This document shows positions 1 to 8,423 of a DNA stretch of 11,628 nt, piece after piece. The stretch's first letter is position 1, and each line of letters opens with the position of its first letter. This stretch comes from Pinguiococcus pyrenoidosus (Eukaryota; Sar; Pinguiophyceae; Pinguiochrysidales; Pinguiochrysidaceae), in NCBI GenBank assembly GCA_019677205.1, contig JAAMXY010002330.1:1-11628 (forward strand). Direction: 5' to 3'. The notes below the pieces were generated by a model, which searched no databases, had not been told where the DNA came from, and saw only the letters and a program-made list of their open reading frames with translations. Both the position numbers and the translations under genes were made by a program.

Positions 1-6
1 AAGAAG

Positions 7-1179
7 ATGCAGAACCTCATGTCCAAGGTGCGCGGCCTGTTCAGCAAGGACGGCGGCGCCGCCGGCGCCGGCGCCGCCGGCGCGGACGTGGACATGGAGA
101 TCTCGGCGCCCTTCAACTTCCAGCACGTGGAGCATGTGGACGTGGACCCGCGCTCGTCCACGGGCTTCCAGGGCCTGCCGCCGGCGTGGCGCGCCGTGCT
201 CAAGGCCTCCGGCATCACCAAGGAGGAGGTGGCGGAGCACCCGGATCAGGTGCTGGACGTGCTGGCCTTCCACATCGGCGGCCCGCCGCCCAAGGTGCCC
301 AGTCGCGCCACGCTCAAGCGGAACCTCAAGTCCGCGGTCAAGCTCAGCAAGGGCGATCCGCTGGAGAAGTACACCGACCTGCAGCGGCTGGGCCAGGGGG
401 CCAGCGGCACGGTGTACCGCGCGCGCTCCATGGAGACGGGGGACCCGGTGGCGCTGAAGGCCGCGCCCATCGCCGAGCTGAATGATCTCCTGAACGAGAT
501 CGGGATGCAGTCGCTCACGGAGCACCCCAACGTGGTGAACTTCGTCGAGGCCTACTGCACGGACAAGAACGTGTGGATCGTCATGGAGCTCATGGAGGGC
601 GGATGCCTCACCGACGTGCTGGGAACGGAGGTGGACTTCCCGGAGACGCACATCGCCTATGTCACCAAGATGGGGCTCTTGGCGCTGGCGTTCATGCATC
701 GCAACCATCGGTTGCACCGAGACATCAAGAGTGACAATATTCTCATCGACGGGGAGGGACGGGTCAAACTAGCGGACTTCGGCTTCGCCATCAACCTCAC
801 CGAGGAGGAGAGCAAGCGGAATAGTGTCGTGGGCACGCCGTACTGGATGGCCCCCGAGCTCATTCGGGGCATGGAGTACGACGGCAAGGTGGACGTGTGG
901 TCACTTGGGATCACGGCCATCGAAATGGCCGAGGGGCAGCCACCCTTCATGGACGAGCCACCGCTGCGGGCGCTGCTGCTCATCACCATCAGCGACTCGC
1001 CCAGATTGAAGGACGAGCGGCGTTGGTCGCGAGCCTTCGCACACTTCCTCACTCGCGCGTTGGACACCACGGCAGAGGGGCGGGCGTCGGCCGAGGAGCT
1101 TCTTCAGCACCCCTTCATCAGCAACGCTTGCTCCCAGGAAGAGTTCGCATCCTTCGTGCAGTCGAAGCTGAAGAAATAG
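7..1179 (+). CDS. p21-activated kinase (PAK/STE20-family Ser/Thr kinase) with CRIB domain
   Basis: A Rho/Rac/Cdc42-effector protein kinase of 390 aa. In order: a Gly/Ala-rich stretch (residues 16-27), a CRIB/p21-binding domain (about 31-91, with ISAP at 32-35, F38, H40, H43 and V44), then a full kinase domain (about 122-370). Visible kinase elements are the Gly loop GQGASGTV (129-136), VALK lysine K151, likely helix-C E164, HRDIKSDN (237-244), DFG (257-259), GTPYWMAPE (276-284) and the PAK-like DVWSLGITAIEMAEG. The position matching the PAK1 activation-loop Thr (SKR-ST-MVGTPYW) is Ser273 here. No intron interrupts the frame. Family knowledge: PAKs act in the cytoplasm on actin and MAPK pathways and are relieved by GTP-bound Rac/Cdc42. 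The start is the ATG at 7, but the frame is open to the window edge, so a longer N-terminus is possible. It converges on the VTC gene, with 135 bp between stops. Fold and family are very secure; the exact start is not. Confidence 0.93.
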   Translation: MQNLMSKVRGLFSKDGGAAGAGAAGADVDMEISAPFNFQHVEHVDVDPRSSTGFQGLPPAWRAVLKASGITKEEVAEHPDQVLDVLAFHIGGPPPKVPSRATLKRNLKSAVKLSKGDPLEKYTDLQRLGQGASGTVYRARSMETGDPVALKAAPIAELNDLLNEIGMQSLTEHPNVVNFVEAYCTDKNVWIVMELMEGGCLTDVLGTEVDFPETHIAYVTKMGLLALAFMHRNHRLHRDIKSDNILIDGEGRVKLADFGFAINLTEEESKRNSVVGTPYWMAPELIRGMEYDGKVDVWSLGITAIEMAEGQPPFMDEPPLRALLLITISDSPRLKDERRWSRAFAHFLTRALDTTAEGRASAEELLQHPFISNACSQEEFASFVQSKLKK

Positions 1180-1314
1180 ACAGGCTCGATCATGGCCGGC
1201 GACAGGCGACGCCGATGGCCCGCAGGAAAAAAAAGAGAGCATATTTCGTTCTAGGTATCTCAGGTTTACGTAGCTATCTCGAATGTCCTCCCTTCGTGGG
1301 ATGGCGGGAAAGAC

Positions 1315-4300
1315 CTACCCGCCGAAGCTCACCTGGTCGAAGGTGTGCTCGCCAGTGGCGATGCCCACGAACACGAAGCTGAAGTAACTAAGGACGGAGG
1401 CCACGACGGCACCCGTGATCAGCAACGGACCCACCGAGGACTCCAGCTTCGTCGGAATCCGCTCCCGAAGGGCTCGGCCCCTCGCGTGGTGCTGATACAT
1501 TGCCAGGCCCAGGTACAGGAGCACCACAGCCAGAAGGACGCCCCCGGAGATCTCCACAAAGGTGTTGGACCCTTTCGCCATTGCCTTTGAAATGGGGAAA
1601 AAGAAACTGTTGAAGGAGGGACAGATGCATGCCTCTTCCTGCTTGGCTCCACACGCCAAAGCCTCCAAGACGAAGATCAGTGGCAAGGACTCCAAATGAC
1701 GCACCGACGTGCCGATCGCTGCGAGCGGCAAGGAAATGTGAAGCTGGCGAAGGTAGGTGCGCTCGTTTGCGAGCACCACCTTCACCTCCCCTCGAAGGAT
1801 CTGCGGCTCCACGACTTCCGGGTCGCTGATGAAGCACCCACAGAAGATGTGCGCACAGACTTCGGACGTCGTGGGATGCCGTTCGTCATCCATCACCCCG
1901 GTGATTCGCCTCCGCCCCAACCGCGCAAGCCTCCGGCGATTGCCGCTCAGGACGGGCGTGCCCAGGCGGTCGGCGCCCGCCAGTCTAGAAATATGCAGCA
2001 GGTCAGCCTCTGCTCACAGCCTGCAGCGAGCGAATCTGCTGCGCGGACAGCCGTGGCGACCATACCTGGAAGACGCTCCTTCCAGGACGGTTTGCGTGGC
2101 TCCCACGCCGCCTTGCTCAAGGGACGCGGCACCCAGACTGGAATCCCTCGCCCACCCGGGCAGAGCTTCGACGTCCTCCGGCAAGAGTAGCGCCACCGAG
2201 TGGACGTACGGGCTGAAGCCGACCACTTCTCTCGCCGCTGACGACCGCAGAAGATCTTCGAGCCAGGGCGGGAACCTTGTGCTGTCTTCACGCGCGCCCG
2301 CCTCCTTGTTGATCCGCACTTCGAGAATCGCGTGAGGGAACTGCCGAACATGATCCGCACTGATTGCCTTGGTGGGGTCGCGAGACCAGACACCGGTCTC
2401 TGCGACGTTCCGCACGCTGTCAGAGTCCGGCGTCCGCTCCAGAATCATGGCCATGTTGGTGTCGAGGGTGAGAAGCAGGGATCCCGCCGGGTTGGCGAAC
2501 GTGGTCCGCATGCACTGGACTCTCGCCGTGGGGACAAGCTGCTTCGCTTGGATCATCTGCACGACCTCCTCGGCGAGCCTATTGCCCTTGTGGGAGGCGT
2601 CGCTGCCAAAGAGAGAGCTGACTTCCTCCGCATCCATCACGAACGAGTCCTGCACGACTTCACGGTCCCCAGACGCCCTCAGCGCGTTCGCCTTGCGCTC
2701 CACAACCACTTTCGAGGGCTTCGCAGTGTCATACCTGGTGAAGGAAAGATGGGATACTGAGACGATCCGCACTGCGATAGGAAAGGGGAGGCTTCGGCCT
2801 CGGCTGCGGTCTCGTACCATCGAAGCTGGATGCTGGAAACACCTGGCAGATCTTCCACGCGGGCTTTGTAAAACTCCAAGGCGTGGTTGTCCAAGTAGAG
2901 CGTCGTGGTGAGCTGCGCGCCAGCCGTGCCTTCCGAGCTTCCTGGTGCCTTTAGCGCGCCGAGAATAAGAAGATGCTGCAGAATCCGCGTCTGCACGCTG
3001 GTCACGTCTTCGGCTCGGAGCCAGTATCGCTTGGTCAACTGCCGCGAATGCTCGGGCGTCCGTCGCTCCGTGTTCAACGGCGACGCTGCATCCAACCTTT
3101 CACCCCGAAGCTCCGCGTACAGCTCACCTAGCACGCTGATGATCTCCGTCGACGAAATTCGAACCCTGAAGCCGGCACCAGAGATACGACTGGCTTAGAG
3201 GAAACGTCGCCGCACCTCCGCAGTCCCCTTATTCCTACCAAGGTTGTGCTTGCAATCGCTTCGTGTAGAACGCACGACACGGTGACGGAAGGCGCCGGTC
3301 GTGCTTCTTCAAGATCTTCTGGAAGCCCGTAAAGTTCAGGTTGACAAACTTCTCAAGTCGCAGCACCTCCTCGCCCAAGTTGTCCAAAGCCGCCTTCGCG
3401 GTCTCCCGATCCTAGCAGGACCACAGTAGCAGAACCTCAGTCTTCTTAGAACTCGCCCTTCAGCTCCTTGGACGCTTTGCCCATCCCACCTTGGTCTGCC
3501 GCGTCTCGTTGGCCTTCTGGACCAGCTGCCGCGCGGCCTCGAGCATGTCGCGCATGATCTGCAGCCGCCGGTCCGTGAAGTCTTGCACGCTTTTCATGTC
3601 CTTCTCGAGCGTCTTGAAGAACTCCTCTTGCATGGGACTTGGATCGCCAGCTTCCAAGGAGCCTTCCTGGGGCTGTGCAGCAGCGTTGGTGGACGGTGGG
3701 ATGCTGATCGACAAAAAATAGCTGCGCTCTTGAGGCGACGAGACATGTCTCTCTTCCAGCTTCTTGATGATCTTCTTTAGCAGATTGTATCTCATGTAGT
3801 ACGGCTCCCATTCCTGTTGTAGGTGCAGAAAAGCACGTGAGCGTCTCCCATATCGAGTACGCAGAGTATCGCCAATGCACAGCTCGCGGTCAGCCCCTCG
3901 AAGACTTTGCAACACCGAATTCTGCGGGCAAATCGGCGGAAGCGCAGCGCAATTCGCCGCAATTCTCGCCTGGCGCCTCGTTTGCATCTCAGGTTTCTCC
4001 TCCTTGCACCTTTTCTCATTTCACTCAAGCATCACCAGGCAAGTCAAGTGGCTCCGAATGTCTCTCTTCCGGAGTTTGAAGATCGAGAACGCCTCATCCG
4101 CATCGCTGGAGACGATATCCCGGGGGCCTCTTGTCACTTTCCACAAAAACTTTCTTGGTCTCAGTCACTTTTTCAACTCTGCACAGGTCTCCGTTGCTCT
4201 CGCAATCGACCTCTGATAAGCTATAGACGCGACATATCGAGGAAACTCCCAGAATCACCGAAGCACGCCGCGCGGCTGCGCAGAAAACGGCGATACCTTC

Positions 4301-4335
4301 ACCATAGACTCCAGCATCTGCTGTCCGAACTTCAT
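1315..4335 (-). CDS. SPX-VTC-DUF202 vacuolar transporter chaperone protein (Vtc2/3/4-like), 7 exons
   Basis: Membrane protein of the polyphosphate-synthesising VTC complex. Inferred exons in transcript order: 4335-4297, 3813-3490, 3411-3239, 3165-2818, 2734-2066, 1984-1705, 1584-1315. Introns are 483, 78, 73, 83, 81 and 120 bp, all GT-AG and phase-consistent. They give 700 aa, close to the yeast Vtc4 size. The start is fixed by MKFGQQML, the typical SPX N-terminus. SPX spans about 1-165 (YMRYNLLKKIIKKLEE; NFTGFQKILKKHDRRL), binding inositol pyrophosphates in the family. The VTC core spans about 220-490 (KRYW, LYLDN, QLRWYD, VVVERK, MRTTF, TLDT, AILEVRI). DUF202 begins at ANERTY (590-595), with later membrane segments near 625-645 and 664-686. 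Several residues that are catalytic in Vtc4 look replaced, so this is more likely a regulatory Vtc2/3-type subunit; see findings. Expected site is the vacuole or acidocalcisome membrane. The 120-bp last intron is stop-free; retention would give 740 aa. Family assignment is secure; individual splice sites are inferred. Confidence 0.88.
3814..4296 (-). other. First intron of the VTC gene (483 bp)
   Basis: Lies between the 13-codon first exon (donor AAG|GTATCG) and the second exon (acceptor CAACAG|GAATGG). Joining them gives an uninterrupted SPX start, MKFGQQMLESMVK followed by EWEPYYMRYN, in phase 0. It is four to eight times longer than every other intron in the window. I see no gene in it; open frames here on either strand have no recognisable motif. 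Intronic regulatory elements or an extra exon cannot be excluded. Confidence 0.75.
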
Positions 4336-4621
4336 GATGCCTTGGCCCTCCCACGCCGCACGTCAGGGTCGGTGGGAGACAGTGAACAGAGGTGGTCGAA
4401 GCTGTGTTATTGCGGCGCTGGTACCGATCTCAAGCGATGGACGAGCGATGGAGAGATCGGGAGACCTGAACGCTGAAAATAGGAACGATCTCGTGACTTC
4501 GGCGCTTCATCTTCGCGTATGTTTAGCATGAGCTTCCGAGTATCCGCGGGGAATCTAGTGAGAATGAAGAGGCGAAGCGCGCCACAGGACAGGTGATACT
4601 GCGGAAGAGGTCTCTTATCCT
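4336..4621. promoter_or_regulatory. Intergenic region upstream of the VTC gene
   Basis: 286 bp between the EF-hand gene stop (4622, minus strand) and the VTC start (4335, minus strand). It must carry the 3' UTR of the first gene and the promoter and 5' UTR of the second, so the two genes are tandem and tightly packed. No clear TATA box or polyadenylation signal was recognised. Confidence 0.4.
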
Positions 4622-5690
4622 TTATCCTAACAGTGGCTCTCGCTTCGAATCACTCGACACTCGGCGCTTCGAGGCTTTGGACGGTGGAACCGCCAGCGAC
4701 GGAGTGGTCCTCGGCTGGTTGGCCGGCGACGCTGCGGCCCGGTCCGACAGGATCGAGTTGGTGGGTCCTATGCTTGTCAGGTCGTCTGACGACCGATGCT
4801 TCCGCAGTCTAAAGTGCACGCGCGCGCGGCGTCTGGGCGCGACGCTCCGCTGCTCTAGTATCCCGCTCTCGCCGCTTTGGCCGAATGGCTCCTGTTCATA
4901 CAGATGTCTACACGAAGCCAAAAAAAAAGAACATAGAAAAACAAAACCACGAAAACGGAATGAAATAAAATAGAAAAGATGACCTCGACGAGCGCTGCGA
5001 AGAGTGCTCCACGCACCTATACAACCTCGTTCTCCTGCTGATGAGGCCTCGGGCGAAGGCCTCGAAGCTAATGATGCCGTCGCCTGTCGACGCAAGCATC
5101 CATGTTGAGACAGGAGAACCGCACGGAGCTGCGTCGGAAAGCGGAAAGAGGGTCAACGTCACCATAGAACGTACCTTTCTTTCCGGCGTAGTGATGCAGC
5201 TCCTCTGCGATCTTTAAAGCGGTGTCCTGGGTTGGTTCTCCGCCGAAGCGCAGGAGTCCGTCGCTGGATCAAGCGAGAATCTGGGTGCTCAGTGGCTGCT
5301 CTCGCTCTTGGCACCAGAAGCCGCTGCTCTTACCGAATCTGGTTCGGACCAAGTCTGCCGTTGTTTTTCATGTCAAAAAGAGAGAAGAGCTCCTCTAGAG
5401 GCACCAGCTCCTCGTCGGTGCATCTGTCCAGGGAAGTCTTGTCCGGCAGCGGGTAGTACCGCGACACTTTCCCGATGCTGCAGTACACCTAGAACACCAG
5501 ACCTCACAAAGGTTATCTCCGCACCGAAGAAGGTGAGGCACACGCAGCAAGAAGCAACCAACTAAGAAAGTCACGCAGCCAGAAGCAGACAAAGCGAAGT
5601 GGAGGCGTCGACAATCACCTTCCCCGAATCAAGATTGTCCGCCACCCCAGCGGCGTTGATACAGCAGCAACTCGCTCTGCAGCAGAGCAT
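4622..5690 (-). CDS. EF-hand-domain protein with Cys-rich N-terminus and basic Ser-rich tail, 5 exons
   Basis: Inferred exons in transcript order: 5690-5619, 5488-5334, 5263-5175, 5083-5017, 4907-4622. Introns are 130, 70, 91 and 109 bp, GT-AG, all phases closing, giving 222 aa. Two EF-hand-like helix-loop-helix units are visible: LFSLFDMKNNGRLGPNQI (loop 63-74) and GKKGDGIISFEAFARGL (loop 103-114). Both loops lack usual Ca2+ ligands: K at position 3 and Q at 12 in the first; G at 1, K at 3 and A at 12 in the second. The tail (from about 140) is Arg/Ser-rich with RRVSS, a basophilic-kinase-type site. The proposed start MLCCRASCCC puts five Cys in the first ten residues, suggesting palmitoylation; the ATG has A at -3. 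Exons 2-5 are well supported. The first exon is less sure, because another frame of the same DNA (about 5646-5753) also reads like protein. I do not recognise the specific family; a calcium-sensor-like adaptor is the most that can be said. Confidence 0.68.
4908..5016 (-). other. Last intron of the EF-hand gene, with strong T-rich tract
   Basis: Donor AG|GTGCGT and acceptor GTGTAG|ACATC. On the coding strand the 3' half is extremely T-rich (forward A-rich block about 4919-4976), a strong polypyrimidine tract. This explains the isolated AT-rich patch here without any separate element. Confidence 0.7.
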
Positions 5691-5756
5691 CGTCACGAAG
5701 CGCAGAGACCTCTGATCCTTCGAAGCGCACAAGACAGGCCGCTGCCTGAATATCTT

Positions 5757-5779
5757 GGGGGGGGGGGGGGGGGGGGGGG
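5757..5779. repeat. Homopolymer G(23), C(23) on the minus strand
   Basis: Twenty-three consecutive G on the plus strand. On the minus strand this is a C run followed by AAG and ATATTCAG, so it could serve as the polypyrimidine tract of an acceptor at 5754 or 5746. It could equally be a promoter or 5' UTR tract 67 bp upstream of the proposed EF-hand start. Its exact length may be affected by sequencing slippage. Confidence 0.95.
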
Positions 5780-6514
5780 AATCGCCCCCAGACAAGCTAC
5801 GGACACCCAGGACGACCCTGCCGTAGCTGGGATGGGTGGTGCTTTCCCTGGGCTTAGGGACTGCTATCAAGCTTGTCCTCGATTCTTGCGCACGCCGGAA
5901 GGATCCTCACGAGCGCCCGATGTGCCCCGCACCAAATTTAAATACGTCGATGAACGGCGTCCCGAAAGGACCGAAGAGCTTCGGTCGGCTTGCGGCGTCC
6001 GCCGGAGGCCAAAAGCAGCACGTCCTCACCACCGAGCTCGCGCACCGCAGATGCCGACGACGCAAGCTTTGCCTCGGTAGATGCACTTGAGGAAGCTACA
6101 GGAGACCTTGCTGCGCTCTCGTCGGCCCATTCAACACACGCCACATGGATCCTTGCGCTGTTTCTGAAGCTGTGGCGGAATGAGTCCCGGCTCGAAGGGG
6201 GAAGCATTTGGACGAGTCATCTTTACTCGCGCTGTAGGAACGCGAGAGCAAGGAGAGAATCGAGAGTGCGTAGCGCATTGGCCGATCATTGGTTCCGGGA
6301 TCATTTCGCTGAAACACCGCCGGTCTTTGAGGTTAGCTTAGCTGGACAGTGATACACATACGCCGTGACCATTGGCTCGTAGAGCTAGCCCTTCGTTGCT
6401 CCGCTAAAGAATCATAGCGGCTGAAAGTTCCATCCCATTGCAGGGTGTCTCCCCGTTGTTCAGCCTGAGGGCTCCGTTCGACTTCTGGGACCAGTGACTA
6501 GTGCATGTGCTACA

Positions 6515-6564
6515 CTTTCCCCCCTCTTCTGGCTCTTCCTCTTCCCCTCTCTTTCCCTCTTCTT
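6515..6564. repeat. 50-nt pyrimidine tract (plus strand)
   Basis: 48 of 50 bases are C or T, broken only by GG at 6531-6532. It lies between the BRO1 stop and the EF-hand gene, as a purine (GA-rich) tract on their coding strand. It could be a GA-type promoter element or low-complexity DNA; no function is shown by the sequence. Confidence 0.85.
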
Positions 6565-6854
6565 GTGCTGAGAAGTCGTGGACAAAACGAGGCAAAACCC
6601 AGCAGAAGCAATCAAATCATGGGGACGAAGGAGACGTGGAATGGGGACTGGCGTGAGTGGTCAATCAGTCATGCTTCACCGCGTAAGTGCTCGGTGTCTA
6701 GACCTCGATTATCATGGTTTGTACACAATATTCAACGCTGCTTTGGGGACTAGTCGCTCCTGCTAAGCCTAATCTAACCTGTTGCTGCTCTCTCTCCTGA
6801 AGCTGGTTGGCTGCGCAATCCTGGCGTGCTCTGGAAGCTGCGACGCCCGCCTCT

Positions 6855-8423
6855 CTAGATGTCCTCTCCCCGATTCAGCCTTTCCTGTAGTTCGCGGGCG
6901 AGGTCGCTATCGCTTCGTTGGAGCGCGCCCCCTCCACCTCCACCCGCTTGAGCCTGCGCCTGCCAAAAACACCGCGAACACGTGAGCGTGAGACATCTAT
7001 CACCGGCACAGCAGCGCAACCATCTTTCCAGACCTGCTGCCCAGATTGGCCGGGGGGTCTGATGAGGGAATCGTAGGAGGGTGGTGCTGGTCCGAAAGCC
7101 GAGGTGTAGGTCGGAGGCGCAGCACTCTCCACCGCGGGAGTGAAGGTCATCATGTGGCCTTCTGCATCGGGCATCTCAAAGGCCGACTCTTTCATGATTG
7201 TCGCACCCGAGGGAGCGAGCAAATCGTCAGGAATGGTGTTGAAGTACACGGTGTTGTTGTCGTGGATGTACTGCTGCTCCTGCTCCTGCGCGTAGGCCCG
7301 AACCGCCTCCACCTGAGCGGCATAGTCCGCGAGGAAGCCCTGTAAAGGCGGATACCCGCTCTCCAGCATGCTCGGCCGCTCTCGCAGGAAAAGCAGGGCC
7401 TGCCTGACGCAATAGATCGCGCTGCCCGTCTCGGTGTTCTCGGCGTGCCCAATCGCCTGAAAAAGCCACATCAATCCACGGCCCATGGCGACGTGGAATG
7501 CCAAGCAGCTCTTGAAGACGCCCTACTCCAGGATGATCATACGTTCATTGCGTTAAGAACCGGGGAGGCATCGCTCCGCAGCACCATGCATCGGACTACC
7601 CACCTGCAGCTTATCGTATGCTGCGCCAGCCCGGGACCTCATGGTGCCGATCGCCTCCTCGAGACACGCGACGTATCCTGCGCAGAGCTTGGCCTTCAGC
7701 GCACCACCCTTCACCTGCGTGCCATCGCCAATCGCCACTGCCAGGGCGAGTCGGTGCGCAGAGGCCATGCAGACATCCCGCATGCCGGCCGCAATGTGTT
7801 CCTTTGTCGGCGGGGAGGGGTGTCGATCAGATCCGATCCGATCCAAATCCGTCCCCGTTCTCCCGCCTCCTCTACACCGCTCGCTACGGCCGTACCGACA
7901 GTTCTACGGGATTCTCCTCCGACTCGAACGGGCCGGCGTTCCTGGCCAGCACCGAGTAGATCCCGGCCGCCTTGCAGAAGAACGCGGCCGCTCTCCTGTA
8001 CTCCGGCGGGGTCCTCTTGGCGAGCTGCGTGCCCTCGACGGAGAGCACCGCCGCCAGGGTCGCAAGCGTCATGTTCACCTCGCAGCCGAAGGTACTTGCG
8101 CACTGAAAGGCGACAGCGCCGCCCAGACCCGTGGTCCACCACGTCTGCGGCGGCGCTGCCAAGTTGGAGGAGTCCCAGCTGCTGCAAAGCGTCCTTGCCA
8201 GCGGCAGATACCTCAAGATGCCGGCGGCCTTCTGCTGCGGATCCACGTCCTCGGAGACCACAGCTTGTACCATCGCACTGCGCGCGGAGTCGATGACTCC
8301 CACGAGTTCCCGCGTCTCCGGGTCGCCGAGATACGCGGACAACGCGCTGTGGAAAGGCTCGTCCTTGGGCCGCGGCATCCCGAAGCCCACGTTCAAGGCC
8401 AAAATCTGCGGCACACCCTCCAT
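6855..8423 (-). CDS. BRO1-domain protein (BROX/ALIX-like), 4 exons
   Basis: ESCRT-associated BRO1 scaffold. Inferred exons in transcript order: 8423-7896, 7801-7604, 7510-7034, 6959-6855; introns of 94, 93 and 74 bp, GT-AG, all phase 0; 435 aa (human BROX is about 411). The BRO1 domain fills about 1-345: N-terminal FHSALSAYLGDPETREL, a central FFCKAAGIY helix, SAHRLALAVAIGDGTQVKGG, then YIHDNNTVYFNTIPDDLLAP (323-342), characteristic of BRO1 ends. The tail has two PPxY motifs, PPTY (374-377) and PPSY (385-388), a short Gly run, and a C-terminal helix DSDLARELQERLNRGE resembling ubiquitin-interacting or coiled helices. Family knowledge: BRO1 binds ESCRT-III CHMP4/Snf7 on endosomes; PPxY motifs bind WW domains of NEDD4-type ligases. 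No V domain, so it is BROX-sized, not full ALIX. The ATG at 8423 has a good context (gcgATGg). It is divergent from SARAF. Family secure; last exon moderately so. Confidence 0.85.

Larger units (their letters stand above)
5691..6854. other. Unresolved 1.16-kb region between EF-hand and BRO1 genes
   Basis: Should contain the BRO1 3' UTR and the EF-hand promoter and 5' UTR (both genes minus strand). Two overlapping antisense frames look mildly protein-like: minus 5938-6207 (89 codons, Ala/Ser-rich, ATG at 6207) and plus 5990-6352 (no ATG at its 5' end). Neither has a recognisable domain, and they compete for the same DNA, so I call no gene. Also here are a 23-nt G run and a long pyrimidine tract, listed separately. 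Upstream exons of the EF-hand gene are the main alternative. Confidence 0.4.

Noticed and set aside
657-1070. Long antisense and alternate frames within the PAK gene
   Set aside because: Shadow frames of a GC-rich coding region; no motif, while the plus frame has every kinase signature.
4919-4976. A-rich block as a promoter or poly(A) insertion (retroposon tail)
   Set aside because: Fits exactly as the polypyrimidine tract of an EF-hand gene intron on the opposite strand; no target duplication seen.
7351-7362. YPPL in the BRO1 protein as an ALIX-type late-domain ligand
   Set aside because: Falls inside the folded BRO1 domain, so probably buried and coincidental.
7829-7853. Short tandem GATCC-type repeat
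   Set aside because: A few units inside the first BRO1 intron; too short to suggest a satellite or binding array.
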